Source: CAVQFD01 sp963724695
Lineage (GTDB): Bacteria > Acidobacteriota > Vicinamibacteria > Vicinamibacterales > CAVVIG01
Direction: 5' to 3'
Length of the DNA: 64,000 nucleotides
Assembly (NCBI GenBank): GCA_963724695.1
Contig: CAVRVW010000011.1
Coordinates: forward strand, 620,001-684,000
Shown here piece by piece: positions 1 to 9,544 of the stretch (positions are counted from its first letter, which is position 1; the number at the start of each line of letters is the position of its first letter). A model generated the notes under the pieces. It had not been told where the DNA came from. It worked only from the letters and a program-made list of their open reading frames with translations, and ran no database searches. The translations under genes and the position numbers were made by a program.

Positions 1-1
1 C

Positions 2-505
2 GCTTCGTGCACGCTCTGGGCGCCGGCCTGCACCACGGCGGTGTTCAAGCAGTACTACGTGCCGGCGATCCAGAAGAAGAAGATCGACCGCACCGCCCTC
101 TTCGTCCTGAGCGATCAGGCGGAGCGCGACGACCACTGCGCGAACATCTACCACAAGTCGCTCCTCTACCTCGTATCGCATGCCTTCGAGGCCACGCCTC
201 GCATCCCGCTCGTGCGCGACGGAGTGCCCATCGTCGGCATGGAGAAGCACGCCCGCGCCGAGCTCGGCGCGCTCGTCCGGACCGGACCGATTGACCTCGT
301 GCTGACGCCGAACAGCACCCCGGTCGGTGGACCGACCGCGTCGCGCGCCAGCTCCCACGGCAGCTTCGACAACGACGAAGCGACGATGAAAGCCACGCTG
401 GCGAGGATGATGGACGTGCGCAGCACGGCCGGAGCGAAGATGTCGTTCCGCCGGAGCGGCGCCGCGCGCAGGGCCGAACGACGCGAACTCGATCGAGTAG
501 TGTGA
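2..505 (+). CDS. C-terminal fragment, possible alpha/beta-hydrolase-like protein
   Basis: The frame is open at the left edge, so only the last ~167 residues are present and the true start is outside the window. A strongly patterned block (AERDDHCANIYHKSLLYLVS, then a PRIPLVRDG segment) looks like a real conserved domain end; the last ~40 residues are Arg/Ala-rich and low in information. From memory this block resembles the C-terminal part of alpha/beta-hydrolase-like proteins found near EAD-type proteases, but that is tentative. The stop is 57 nt before the EAD1-protease start on the same strand and is followed at once by a perfect hairpin, so the two genes may be neighbours in one system rather than one transcript. 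No catalytic triad can be assigned from this piece. Confidence 0.55.
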   Translation, partial: ASCTLWAPACTTAVFKQYYVPAIQKKKIDRTALFVLSDQAERDDHCANIYHKSLLYLVSHAFEATPRIPLVRDGVPIVGMEKHARAELGALVRTGPIDLVLTPNSTPVGGPTASRASSHGSFDNDEATMKATLARMMDVRSTAGAKMSFRRSGAARRAERRELDRVV

Positions 506-508
506 GCA

Positions 509-529
509 GGACTTCGGAATACGAAGTCC
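509..529 (+). repeat. perfect hairpin after the first gene
   Basis: An 8-bp perfect stem (GGACTTCG / CGAAGTCC) with a 5-nt loop lies 3 nt after the stop codon of the upstream gene. The same word GGACTTCGGA recurs in the direct repeat at 10959-10988, so this is probably a palindromic member of that repeat family. It could act as a terminator, but only two T residues follow the stem. Confidence 0.5.
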
Positions 530-562
530 TTCTGAGCTCATCAGGTCAAGTGCGAACTTTCG

Positions 563-1681
563 ATGCAGATAGCGACGGATCCGATCGATCTCCAGTTCTC
601 GGGCGCGCAGCACAAGCAGCTGACCGAGGCGCTCGAGCACGCGTTCCCCTCCTACCAGGAGCTGGAGATGATGGTCCGCTACCGGCTGGGCCTCAACCTC
701 CAGAGTGTCTCCTCGTCGTTCAACAAGCTCGGCTACGTCGCCTTCGAGCTGATCAAGACGCGGCAGGCCGCCGGCGAGCTCCTTCGCCTGGTGGCGGCCG
801 CCCGGGCCTCGCAGCCACACAACCCGAGGCTCGCGAGCGTCGCGGAGTCGCTCGGCCTGGCGGCGGTGGCGCCGCCGCGCGCCGAGCTCGAGAAGATCGT
901 CAAGAAGACGAGCGTGCCATTCGACATCGCCGTCTGGCGCGAGCGGATGGCGGCACGCGAGGTCTGCGTGTGCCGGATCGAAGTGCCGGAAACGGGAGGC
1001 ACGTCGTTCGGCACCGGGTTCCTCGTTGGTCCGGACCTCGTCCTGACCAACCACCACGTGATCGACGGCGTCGCGGACCCGGCAGGGATCGTCGTTCGGT
1101 TCGACTACAAGGCACGCCCTGGCGGCGCGCCGATCAGCCAGGGCGTCGAGGTGCGCCTCGCGGCCGAATGGCTCGTGGATTCGAGCCCGCACAGCCCGGT
1201 CGATCTTCAGGGGCTGCCCAAACAGGGGGTTCCCGATCCCGACGAGCTCGACTACGCGCTGCTGAAACTCGCCGAACCCGTCGGCGAGCTGCCGATCCCG
1301 GCCGGCAAGGAAGCCGAGCCCGGGGCCCCGGCCCGCGGGTGGATTGCTCTACCGAGGAAGCCCTGGCCTTTCGCGGCCAACCGCTCGCTGTTCATCATCC
1401 AGCACCCCAGCGGCTCGCCGATGAAGCTGGCCATGGATCTCGAGGCGACGATGACCGTGAACGCCAACGGCACGCGCGTCACCTACCAGACCGGGACCGA
1501 AGGAGGGTCGTCGGGATCGCCCTGCTTCAATCAGCTGTGGGATCTGGTGGCGTTGCACCATGCGGGCGACCCCTCGAACTCGGACTTCTACGATCCGGCG
1601 TTCAACGAGGGCATCCCGATCGATCGCGTCGTCGCCCGGCTCGAAGCCCGTGGGCTGACGGCCGGCCTCACGCTCGTCTGA
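563..1681 (+). CDS. EAD1 domain-trypsin-like serine protease fusion
   Basis: The protein has 372 residues. Residues ~11-95 match the effector-associated domain 1 pattern: a helical module with the AFPSYQELEMMVRYRLG core and a RASQPHNPRL end. Residues ~130-370 form a trypsin/HtrA-type protease with a visible triad: His165 in TNHHV, Asp230 in LDYALL and Ser317 in GGSSGSP. There is no signal peptide, so it should act in the cytoplasm. EADs are known from NTP-dependent bacterial conflict systems, where they are thought to recruit effectors through homotypic contacts (family knowledge). A second EAD1 protein is encoded at 5625-6911 on the other strand, which makes an EAD1-EAD1 pair plausible (inference). 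The ATG at 563 gives the full EAD1; no strong ribosome site precedes it. The 3' end overlaps the convergent glycosyltransferase gene by 14 bp. Confidence 0.88.
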   Translation: MQIATDPIDLQFSGAQHKQLTEALEHAFPSYQELEMMVRYRLGLNLQSVSSSFNKLGYVAFELIKTRQAAGELLRLVAAARASQPHNPRLASVAESLGLAAVAPPRAELEKIVKKTSVPFDIAVWRERMAAREVCVCRIEVPETGGTSFGTGFLVGPDLVLTNHHVIDGVADPAGIVVRFDYKARPGGAPISQGVEVRLAAEWLVDSSPHSPVDLQGLPKQGVPDPDELDYALLKLAEPVGELPIPAGKEAEPGAPARGWIALPRKPWPFAANRSLFIIQHPSGSPMKLAMDLEATMTVNANGTRVTYQTGTEGGSSGSPCFNQLWDLVALHHAGDPSNSDFYDPAFNEGIPIDRVVARLEARGLTAGLTLV

Positions 1682-2867
1682 CGCGCGGGCGGCGGGAGCT
1701 GACGCCGGCCAGGTGGTCGAAGAGATCCAGATAGCGATCCGCCACGAGGTCCATCCGCTGCCGGTGGCAGTAGTCCATGTTGGCGCGCTGATGGCTGCGA
1801 CGTACGGCGTCGGGGGCATCGAGCGCGGCTTCGATGGCGGCCGCGAGGCTCGGCGCGCTTCCCCAGTCGTAGAAGTGCATGCGCAACCCCTCGCGTTCGA
1901 GGGCGCGTAACCCGGGCACGTCCGACGCCACGATCTCGGCGCCGTACATGGCCGACTGCAGCGCCACGCTGGACATGCCGGTGGTCGTCGCGTACGGGAG
2001 GACCGAGACGGCCGCGGCCTGGAAGAGCGCGGGCACGTCGGGCTCCGGGACGTAGTCGAGAAACGAGATCGCCGGGTTCAGGCTGTGGCGCGCCCGAAGC
2101 TCCTGGAGATACCGCGGGTTGTGCCTCGAGCTGGTGCCGCCGATGGCCAGGTGGACGTCTCTCCGGCGAGCCGCGAGATCGAGCACCGACGCGATGACGG
2201 TCTCGAGCCGTTTGTTGCTCCCGAAGTGCCCGAAGGCCACGATCCCCCGGCGCGGCGTCGATACGGGAGCGGTGAGCGGCACGCCAGGAGTCCCGAGCGG
2301 CACGTAGCGCACGCGCCCGGAGCCGTAGCGGTCCGACAGCAGCATCGCGTACTCGGGCCGAGGCACGCAGATGATGTCCGCCTGGCACACCAGCGATGTC
2401 GCCGCCAGCGCCCCCACGAGGTCCACCGGGCCCGTACGGACAGCGGTCTGGTCCAGATCGGTTGCGCCGATCATGTTGTGCAGGGTCACGAGCGTGCGCG
2501 CACCTGCCAGCCTCGCCAGCACCGGTGCGGTCAACCCGACGAAGCGGCTGAGCCTCCTGTTCCCCGTTGACGTCAGATGCATCTGGAACCAGACGGCATC
2601 GACCTTCAGGGCACGAATCGCCCGCAGCGTTTCGACAGGCAGGTCGAAACCGTCGAACGTCCACGTCGGACGCACCCGCAGGTGCCCATCGTCGAACGGC
2701 ACGGCGCCAGGCGCGCGGTCGGCGAGCACGTGCAGTTCGGCCACACGCTCGCTGCGCCGAAGGCTCTCGACCAGGTGCCAGGAGTACTCGCTGAGCGGGC
2801 CGATGCTCGGCGGGTAGGCGGAGACGAGCGCCAGGCGGAGCCCGCGCGGCTGGCCACCTTGCGTCAT
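1668..2867 (-). CDS. GT4-type glycosyltransferase
   Basis: A 399-residue protein of GT-B fold, glycosyltransferase family 4 type. The N-terminus reads LALVSAYPPSIGPLSEYSWH, and the C-terminal half has the nucleotide-sugar-binding pattern (GIVAFGHFGSNKRLETVIAS, LPYATTTGMSSVALQSAMYG, VASDVPGLR). No signal peptide or membrane helix, so it is a cytoplasmic or membrane-peripheral transferase; donor and acceptor cannot be read from sequence. The ATG at 2867 is chosen because it overlaps the stop of the upstream barrel gene as ATGA, implying translational coupling. It is the last gene of the six-gene minus-strand run that includes the EAD1 membrane protein. An uninterrupted frame extends upstream through the barrel gene, but that part is an out-of-frame shadow. 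Confidence 0.85.
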   Translation of the reverse strand: MTQGGQPRGLRLALVSAYPPSIGPLSEYSWHLVESLRRSERVAELHVLADRAPGAVPFDDGHLRVRPTWTFDGFDLPVETLRAIRALKVDAVWFQMHLTSTGNRRLSRFVGLTAPVLARLAGARTLVTLHNMIGATDLDQTAVRTGPVDLVGALAATSLVCQADIICVPRPEYAMLLSDRYGSGRVRYVPLGTPGVPLTAPVSTPRRGIVAFGHFGSNKRLETVIASVLDLAARRRDVHLAIGGTSSRHNPRYLQELRARHSLNPAISFLDYVPEPDVPALFQAAAVSVLPYATTTGMSSVALQSAMYGAEIVASDVPGLRALEREGLRMHFYDWGSAPSLAAAIEAALDAPDAVRRSHQRANMDYCHRQRMDLVADRYLDLFDHLAGVSSRRPRVRRA

Positions 2868-4166
2868 GGCAATCTCACCACCGTCGAGACGACGAGCTGG
2901 TTCGCGTCGGGGCTGAAGCTGACCGCGCCATCGATCTGGACACGGTTGAACAGGGTGATGCCGCCTCCGCCCGTCACGCCGACATCGGTCGTCGAGCGGC
3001 CGGTGTTGAAACGGAAGTTCGACAGCGGATCGGCGGGATGGGATGGATCGTTGCCTCCGCTCTGAAAGCGCAGCCGATGGTCCGGATCGGTGTAGACGCC
3101 GCCCCGGAGCGAGAACGTCCGGCGCCCGTACCACCGCCATTCCGCCCCGGCGTGAAACTCGAACACATCGTCGATGAAGTAGTTGTCGGGCGTGAGCCCG
3201 GCCGCGGGGTCTTGAAAATCGGCGATCAGGAAGTTGTCGGTGATCTGCTGCGAGTACTTCACATAGTTGACGTCGGCGAGCACGGTCAGGCTGTTCAGGG
3301 CGCGCCAGGACGCGCCGGCTGAATAGCGATCGGGCACGACGTAGTTGATCGGCCTGACTTCGCCCGTTCGAACCACGTCGGTCCGTGTAGGGGGCGTGGT
3401 GGGAATCGTGATCAGAAACCGTCCGAACAGCCGCGTGTCCACGTCGAACACGGTGCCTTTGTTGTACGTGGCGCCGATGGCCACGCTCGGCGTGGGTTTC
3501 ACGAGGACCCCTGCCAGGCCGCTCCAGGCGAGATCGGAGTCGATGGTGTTCGTGCCATTTCTCGGGTTCAGGGGTGTTCCCGACCGCGCTTCGCTCGCCA
3601 GGTTCAGCGACTGGAAGACCGCGGAGCCACCGACCGACAGGTACCGGTTGATCACGTAGGCTCCGCCAGCGCCGTAGCTGTTGACCTGTGCCGAAAGGCT
3701 GCCGAACGAGCCGTCCTCGAAGTCCCCGAGCGACGGGATGAAACGGTCGCCGAACTCGAAGGTTTCGCGGTAGTCCTGCACCGAGTTGATGAACACCGAG
3801 ATGGTGGCGCGGCGCACGGGCACCACATAGCTGAAGAACGACGGCGTGACCACGGTGTCGCCGAAGGTGTCGACCTGGCCATCGACGCCGGGGATGAACC
3901 GCTGGTGCTTGATCTTGGTGCCGGTGAACTCGAACGAGAACTCCTGCTCGAGCAGGTTCGACAGGCCCGCCGGGTTGCTCACGGCCGCCGTCGCATCGTC
4001 CGCCAGGCCAATGAAAGTCTTCCCCATCGCGACCGCCCTGGCGCCGGGCGTGACGAACCGAAAGTCCAGGTCTTCGTACATGCGTTCGTTGGTCTGCGCC
4101 GACGCCGGCGAGGACAGCGCCGCAAGCAGGAGCGCGAGGGAGCCCGGAGAACCGACGTCCCGTCAT
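2864..4166 (-). CDS. OmpP1/FadL-like outer-membrane protein (start frameshifted)
   Basis: The mature protein has about 410 residues and is beta-strand-rich. A conserved FadL/OmpP1/TodX N-terminal motif is visible: GARAVAMGKTFIGLADDATA followed by SNPAGLS. That family forms outer-membrane barrels for hydrophobic compounds. The signal peptide (SLALLLAALSSPASAQ) lies directly upstream but in a frame with no start codon. The natural start is the ATG at 4164-4166, which overlaps the upstream stop as ATGA; it reaches the signal peptide only if one base of CCC at 4143-4145 is removed, giving MTGRRFSG then the hydrophobic core. If the break is real, the first in-frame ATG (4081) would give an unexported protein. 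The 3' end overlaps the GT4 gene by ATGA. Confidence 0.82.
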
Positions 4167-5800
4167 TTCGTCTCCCGCCCGCCCGACGCCTGCTGCACGG
4201 CGTAGTAGAAGTACGGGTTGTAGTAGAAGGAGTAGGTCGAACGATCGGCGGCATGGCAGCTCGGCCCGGCGGCTTTCAGCAGAGCCTCGCGCAGGCACGC
4301 CGCGGCGTTGTTCAAGGAGACGCGACGCGCGTCGCCCTCTTCGCTGCTCGCGCGGCGCAGGTGTTCCATCGCGCGGTACTGCGAGCCGAGATTGGGGTTG
4401 GCAAAGAACACCCGATCCTCAGGGAAGCGCTCGTCGCTGCTCGCGGCGACACACCGCCCGCCCGCGGGAAGCGCCGTGTTGACTGCGTTCCTCCATTCCC
4501 GGGCGTCGCTCGACAGCTTCAGCTGAGCGAGCAAACCTGAGAGATCGCCGCTTCTCGCAATCGTGAGCTCGCTCCCAAGACCGAGCTGGGTGCCGCGGTC
4601 CGCCGGGTTCGCGAGGTACGCGTTGAAGAGAAACGCCCGGTGCAGGCGTTCCGCGGCGGCCGTGCATGGCGAAGCCTGCCACGCCCCCAGCGCACGGAGG
4701 TACGAGTCCGAAAGCGCGGACCGAATCGCCGCGTCGGGCAGCCCCGGGCTTCCGAGCACCACCGGGAACGGGTACCGCAACATGTCGCTCGACGCGCTCA
4801 GCGTCGCGCTGAACGTGACGTACGCGAAGAGCGTTTCCTTCCAGCTTTGCTCGCGCCGGGATTCCTGCCTGAGCTGCGTCTCGAGCGACGCGCCATCGCT
4901 GCGCGGCACCGCCGCGAGCGGACCTGACGGAGCCTGGCTGCCGAAACCCGGGTAGTCCTGGGCGAGGGCGACGAGCACCAGTTGGTCGGGGTTGTCGCCG
5001 TGGACGCCCGGGCCAAGTTTCTCGATCGGCAGCGGCGTGGGGAGACGTCCGGCCAGACGCTGATACTCGGCGCGGAAGCCCTCGACCGCCGTCGAGACAT
5101 CCTGCTCGAGGATGGCCGCCCAGGTCAGGTTGCCGGGGCAGCCTGAGTTGGCCGCCGCGACTGCCCCTCGCTCGAAACAGCGGGCCAGCTCGCCGATGGT
5201 GTTGAACGGCACGAGCCGTACCGACGGCTGGCCGGTCACCGCCGCGACGGCGCTCGTCACCGCGGCAGCGCTGACCTCGCGATCGAGGTACACGCCGACA
5301 GCCGGCGCGTTTCCTGCGAGCACCTTCGGATCGGCGGACTGAAAAATGTGGAGGGGCCTCGTGAAGAGCCGCGGGTTGAGCGGACGGACACCTGCCTTCG
5401 CGAGCAGACCGGGCGAGGTCGCCGAGACTCGCCGGAACGACGGCCCGTCGATGACGACCGACACACGGCGGCCTGCCTGCGGCTGACGCAGCCGGTCGAG
5501 CAGATCCTGCGACGACAGGCACTGGCGGTCGGCGGACGTCTCGATGCGCCCGCCGCCCTGCCGTACCACCTGAGCGACGTCGCGTGTGAGGCTCTCGAAC
5601 AGTTGCAGATCGGGCGGCGTCAGCTCAGTCCCGGCGCAAACGGGATAGTGGACCCAGGGGCCCGGCGCCTGCTGTGCGAAGGGCGACGACACCGGCAGAA
5701 GCGCCAGCGTGAGGGCGATCCACCAGGCGGTCCGCGGCGCGCCACTCGTCGATCGAGAAGACGCCGCTCGTCCTGAAGAGCACCGCACCGCTGTCTGCAT
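4163..5800 (-). CDS. secreted protein of unknown family
   Basis: About 545 residues from the ATG at 5800; another ATG lies at 5815. A long basic N-region is followed by a Sec-type core (WWIALTLALLPVSSPFA) and cleavage near AQQ, then CAGTELTPPDLQLFESL, so it is exported. Scattered cysteines (CAGTE, QCLSS, GCPGN, SPCTAAAE, AACLRE) could form disulfides. The C-terminal part resembles a helical repeat-like segment counted around NAAACLREALLKAAG, and the tail is aromatic (YSFYYNPYFYYAV). I do not recognise the family. It lies between the EAD1 membrane protein, whose 3' end it overlaps by ~176 nt, and the FadL-like barrel, to which it is coupled by ATGA. Context suggests a periplasmic partner of those two proteins. 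Confidence 0.7.
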   Translation of the reverse strand: MQTAVRCSSGRAASSRSTSGAPRTAWWIALTLALLPVSSPFAQQAPGPWVHYPVCAGTELTPPDLQLFESLTRDVAQVVRQGGGRIETSADRQCLSSQDLLDRLRQPQAGRRVSVVIDGPSFRRVSATSPGLLAKAGVRPLNPRLFTRPLHIFQSADPKVLAGNAPAVGVYLDREVSAAAVTSAVAAVTGQPSVRLVPFNTIGELARCFERGAVAAANSGCPGNLTWAAILEQDVSTAVEGFRAEYQRLAGRLPTPLPIEKLGPGVHGDNPDQLVLVALAQDYPGFGSQAPSGPLAAVPRSDGASLETQLRQESRREQSWKETLFAYVTFSATLSASSDMLRYPFPVVLGSPGLPDAAIRSALSDSYLRALGAWQASPCTAAAERLHRAFLFNAYLANPADRGTQLGLGSELTIARSGDLSGLLAQLKLSSDAREWRNAVNTALPAGGRCVAASSDERFPEDRVFFANPNLGSQYRAMEHLRRASSEEGDARRVSLNNAAACLREALLKAAGPSCHAADRSTYSFYYNPYFYYAVQQASGGRETK

Positions 5801-6911
5801 CCAGAAACCGCGCATACACCGATACCTCTCTGGGGGTTGGCTGGCCGTCCAGGCGACGCTGGCAGGTGAAGAGCAGGGAGCGCCGCCCGCTGATTTCGTC
5901 GAGGTCGAGAACGAGCTCGAGGCCTGTCTCGCTGATGCGGCCATTGCTGTCGCGAACCACGTGCTGCTCGTCTGCCACGACGGCGCCGAGCGCACGGTCG
6001 AGGGCGACATCCGCGAAGGTCACGCCTGGCGGTCCGGCGGTGAGCTCGGCGCCCGTGGTATCGACGACCGACGGAGACAGTTCGATCTGAACTCTCAGCC
6101 GGCGCGCCAGGTTCCGGCCGCCGACGAACAGATTGGCCCGGTAGTACGTCTTCGAGAACCGCTCGGGGTTCCGGAGGCCGGCGCGCTCGGGGCCCTGCAG
6201 CTCCATTTCGGCCGGAATGTTTGGAAAGGACCGGACGAGCACGTACTCGGCGTCCGTCCAGAAGGTTCCTGGCGATTCCCGGTCGAACGACAGAACGATC
6301 GGCGCGGGCGCCGCACCCACGGCAGTCGTCTGGACGGCGAGCAGCGCGACGAGCGCGCCAAACGCGAGCCAATCGCGGCGTTCGAGCCGGCTGTGCGCCA
6401 CAAGACGTCGCAACAGGGTGCCGATGCGAGCGCGTACAGGCCGTCCGAAGAGCCACGCGTAGAGCCGCCACGCGGCTACCGCAAACAGACACACGACGGC
6501 CAGTGTGGACAGCACGCTGGACATGTCGATCAGGTTGACGAAGTACACCTTGATCACCAGGAGCAGCAGCGCCAGGTTGGCCGCGCCGAGCAGCCAGGTC
6601 GCGACCGGCACATGCTTCGCGAACCATCGATCCTCGATGAGGAGGGGGTCGTTGACATGCCGGAGCGCCTGTTGAAGCCGCGGGTTCGCGGGTTGTTCTG
6701 AAGCAGCCGTCCTGACCAGATCCGGCACGCGGTTCTCGCGATCGGCCCAGCGAACGACGTCGAACACGACGTCGCGCAGGTTGCCGCGGCGGCTGATCTC
6801 GGCGAGGTTGACGTCGAGCAGGCGGACGAGCTGCTCCAGGCTCTCGTAGGTCGGGAACGCCGACACGAGCGCGTCCTGAAACACCTGCTCCGCCTGCCCT
6901 GAGTACGCCAT
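5625..6911 (-). CDS. EAD1 domain-membrane protein with exported C-terminal domain
   Basis: 428 residues. Residues ~1-88 are a second effector-associated domain 1: the FQDALVSAFPTYESLEQLVR core, GNLRDVVFDVVRWADREN and the SEQPANPRLQ end closely parallel the EAD1 of the protease at 563-1681. Three hydrophobic helices follow at ~103-125, 132-155 and 181-200. After them comes a ~200-residue region predicted outside the membrane, with beta-rich repeats such as YVLVRSFPNIPAEMELQGPE and ETGLELVLDLDEISGRRSLL. The likely layout is a cytoplasmic EAD1 tethered to a periplasmic sensor or binding domain (inference). It starts with ATG at 6911, 7 nt after the stop of the IPT gene. The last ~50 residues overlap the start of the next gene and may be non-native if an indel lies there. 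Confidence 0.85.
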   Translation of the reverse strand: MAYSGQAEQVFQDALVSAFPTYESLEQLVRLLDVNLAEISRRGNLRDVVFDVVRWADRENRVPDLVRTAASEQPANPRLQQALRHVNDPLLIEDRWFAKHVPVATWLLGAANLALLLLVIKVYFVNLIDMSSVLSTLAVVCLFAVAAWRLYAWLFGRPVRARIGTLLRRLVAHSRLERRDWLAFGALVALLAVQTTAVGAAPAPIVLSFDRESPGTFWTDAEYVLVRSFPNIPAEMELQGPERAGLRNPERFSKTYYRANLFVGGRNLARRLRVQIELSPSVVDTTGAELTAGPPGVTFADVALDRALGAVVADEQHVVRDSNGRISETGLELVLDLDEISGRRSLLFTCQRRLDGQPTPREVSVYARFLDADSGAVLFRTSGVFSIDEWRAADRLVDRPHAGASAGVVALRTAGAGPLGPLSRLRRD

Positions 6912-6918
6912 GGCGCCG

Positions 6919-7612
6919 CTAGTAGACCATCCGCACGCGAACCGTCGTTGACGCCGTGGCGCTCCTGTTGCCTCTCGTGTCTTCGACGATCAGGGTAACC
7001 GTGTAGTCCCTCGGCCCGTCCTTGATAAAGCCCTCTTTGCGGTACCTGAACCTCGGCGAAGGCGTGTCCGGCTGGCAGTTCACGCGGTGATGGGGAAACA
7101 CGCCCTGCCCGCAGTCCCAGAAGAAGTGCGCGATCGGGAATGGATGTGCCGAGGATCCGGCACTCGTCAGGTCGATGTCGCGCTCGGCATCGACGCTGTA
7201 GCCGGAGCCCGGATTCGCCGCGAGGACCGGACGGTAGTCGTACCCATTGGCCAGCGTTCCAGTTCGACCGTCCGGATTGGTGACGACGACGTTCGACGGC
7301 CCGACGTCCAGCCGGACACCGGTGCGCGCGGTCAGCGTCGCGCCGCTGCGCACTCACGCTCGTGGCTGCGACGCCGGCGATGGTGACCGTTGCGCCAGCG
7401 ACGAAGTCCGCGCCGGTGATCGTGATGGCCGTATTTCCCGTGGTCGGCCCGGAGGCGGGGCTAATGGCTGACACCGTTGGAGGATTCGTTGCGACCGGTG
7501 GACATCCCGGGCCTCCCGGGCACGTTGGACCCACAACGGTCGTGGTGTCGCTACCACATTGCCAGCCGCTGGCCGCACCCGCGATTACTACCGCCAGAAA
7601 GAGTTTCTTCAC
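6919..7612 (-). CDS. exported IPT/TIG-domain protein (frameshifted)
   Basis: Starts at GTG 7612 (MKKLFLAVVIAGAASGWQCG), a short secretory signal with a Cys that could be an atypical lipobox. Residues ~45-125 form an IPT/TIG immunoglobulin-like domain: PTVSAISPASGPTTGNTAIT, ITGADFVAGATVTIAGVAAT, then in another frame VVVTNPDGRTGTLANGYDY. The two halves join only if one base is removed at about 7351-7356. The C-terminal ~90 residues look like a second beta-sandwich (RDYTVTLIVEDTRGNRSAT), possibly PKD-like. The start codon overlaps the upstream glycosyltransferase stop (GTGA), and the EAD1 membrane gene begins 7 nt after its stop, so it belongs to the same transcription unit. Probably a periplasmic or surface-anchored binding protein. 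Confidence 0.72.
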
Positions 7613-9520
7613 CGTCGTGCTCCTTGATTCGTGGGCCGAGATTCATTGAGCGGAAAGCGAATGAGCTCGTGGCGTCCGCCGAGCCCGGTCGTGGTGGCGC
7701 CGTACCGGCACGTCAACGCGGACGTCATCGCGCGGCTGGCGCTGTCGTCGAACTTGCCGGTATCCAGCATCACGATCGAGACGGGCCGGTCGGCTCGTGC
7801 AACCACGTCGCCGAGCTCGGCCTGCGTTGAGAGGACGCGAGCGCCGGTGTAGACGCCGCGCGGGGTTGCGGCAGCGGTCACATACCGGGCCGTGATATCG
7901 GGAGACGGCTGGAGCCAGTAGTCAACACGTCCGAGCAGAGTACCGGCACGCTGCCTCGTCGTTGCAGACGATCAGGTCATCCGGGCTCGTGGCGGCGCGG
8001 AACGCATCAGGCTCCCAGGAATCGTCGGTCGGAAGGGCCAGCATGCCGGCCATCGACCGCGGGGCGAGCGCCTGGTCCCGGAACACCCCTTGGTACTGAT
8101 TGACCGCAAGAGCCGCGGTGGCGAGCAGCATTGCTGCCGCGCCTGCCAGCCACGTCGACCTGCCTTCGGGAATGAATCGCGAGACCAGGTCTCCGGCGAG
8201 GCCGGTGAGCTGCGCGGCGGCGACCAGCACTGGAGGCATCACGAGCAGGACGTACCGCCACTGAAACTCGCCGGCGGTGAGGCCCAGCGCCACGAGGCTG
8301 ACGAATGTGAACAGGGCGAGGCCCCGGCCGTCAGGCGCGCCGGTTCGCCGGGCCCCGATCACCTGCCAGGCCACAGCGCCAGCCGCTGCGACAGACAACC
8401 AGGTGAAGGCATCGAAGAAGTACCGAATGGCTTCCCACGGATAGCCGAGCGTGGCGGCCGCCATCTGCGATCCGATCCGGAGCGATGGAGCGGCGTCCGT
8501 GACGGCGAATGAGTGCGCCACCCACAACGCGGCGCTTCCACCGCCGATGAGCAGGGCGGCCTTGAGATGCGGCACGAGCCGGGCAGGCCTGGCGACGATG
8601 GCTGTTGCCAGGACGGCGAGCACCGCCCCCATCTGAAAGAAGAAGCTGCACGTGGCGTATGCGGCCAGGCCCGGCCAGGAGACGCCCGTGATCGCCCGGG
8701 CGGCCACGGCAAGCAGGACAACCGCCAGGGCAATGGCGGCAAGCGACAACGGGGCCGCCAGGTCGAAGTACGTCGTAGGTGGCCTCGCCAGATCGGCGTT
8801 CCCGAACACCGCCAGCCGCGCGGACAACGCGCCTGCCCCGCCAGGCACGGACCACGCCTCGACGCCGATGAACACGAACTGGGTCATCAACAAGAGAACG
8901 AAAGACGCGGCCGAAAGGAACAGCAGCCCCCGGCGGGCGCCCACACGAGGCTCGGTGGCGGCCAGACAGAGCGGCAGCAGCGCCAGCACGGCCGCGAACT
9001 CGTGAAGCAGGCGAGCCAGGAGGATTGCGCAGAGAAACGGCCAGAAGCGCACCGGCATGTCCGGCTGCCGCCTGACGAGCAGCCAGAGGGCGAGCAGGGC
9101 CGCGGCGACAAAGGCCGCGTAGAAGCGTGCAAAGACGGCCGCGCTCACGAGAAGCGGTGATGCCGCGAACACGAGAGCGGCGACGACACCCGCGGCGGGC
9201 GTGGACACCGCGCGGGTCACGAGAAAGATCAGCACGACGGCCAGCAGCGCGAACACGAGGCTGGTGGCCCGGTATGCGACCAGGTCGTGTCCGACGAGCG
9301 AGCCGGTCAGCCAGGCGGCATAGGAGTACGGCAGGCCGCGCAGGTAGACCATGCCCGACGGCAGCACGGGGGCGCCCGTCTCCGCGATCCCGCGGACGAC
9401 GAGCGCCGTGATCTCCTCGTCTGGGGAGAACCCGTGGCGGCCAATCGTAAAGCTGGCCGCGAAGAAGAGCCATCCGAGTGCGACGCACACCCCGACCGCA
9501 ACGGCCCAACGCGCGGTCAC
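7609..9520 (-). CDS. PMT/ArnT-like membrane glycosyltransferase (frameshifted)
   Basis: About 636 residues once joined. Roughly ten to twelve membrane helices, with the acidic first-loop motif GFSPDEEITALVVRG typical of GT-C transferases of the PMT/ArnT group, which move a sugar from a polyprenyl-phosphate donor onto protein or lipid at the periplasmic face. The upstream reading frame ends early (VCNDEAACRYSARTC, stop at 7922), but the neighbouring frame continues with the expected C-terminus (LGRVDYWLQPSPDITARYV). One extra base at ~7930-7940 explains the split. GTG 9520 is the preferred start; TTG 9541 is possible. The frame stays open upstream through the heptamer array at 9545-9703, but that part is repeat-encoded. 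The stop overlaps the next gene as GTGA, and it may glycosylate products of the same run (inference). Confidence 0.8.
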
Positions 9521-9544
9521 GACGTGCGCAGCATGCTTCAAGTG

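Noticed and set aside
1668..4298. Single 876-codon frame covering glycosyltransferase and barrel regions
   Set aside because: Only the part from 2867 encodes a protein with GT4 motifs. The upstream part is the wrong frame of the barrel gene, whose own frame is beta-rich with a FadL signature.
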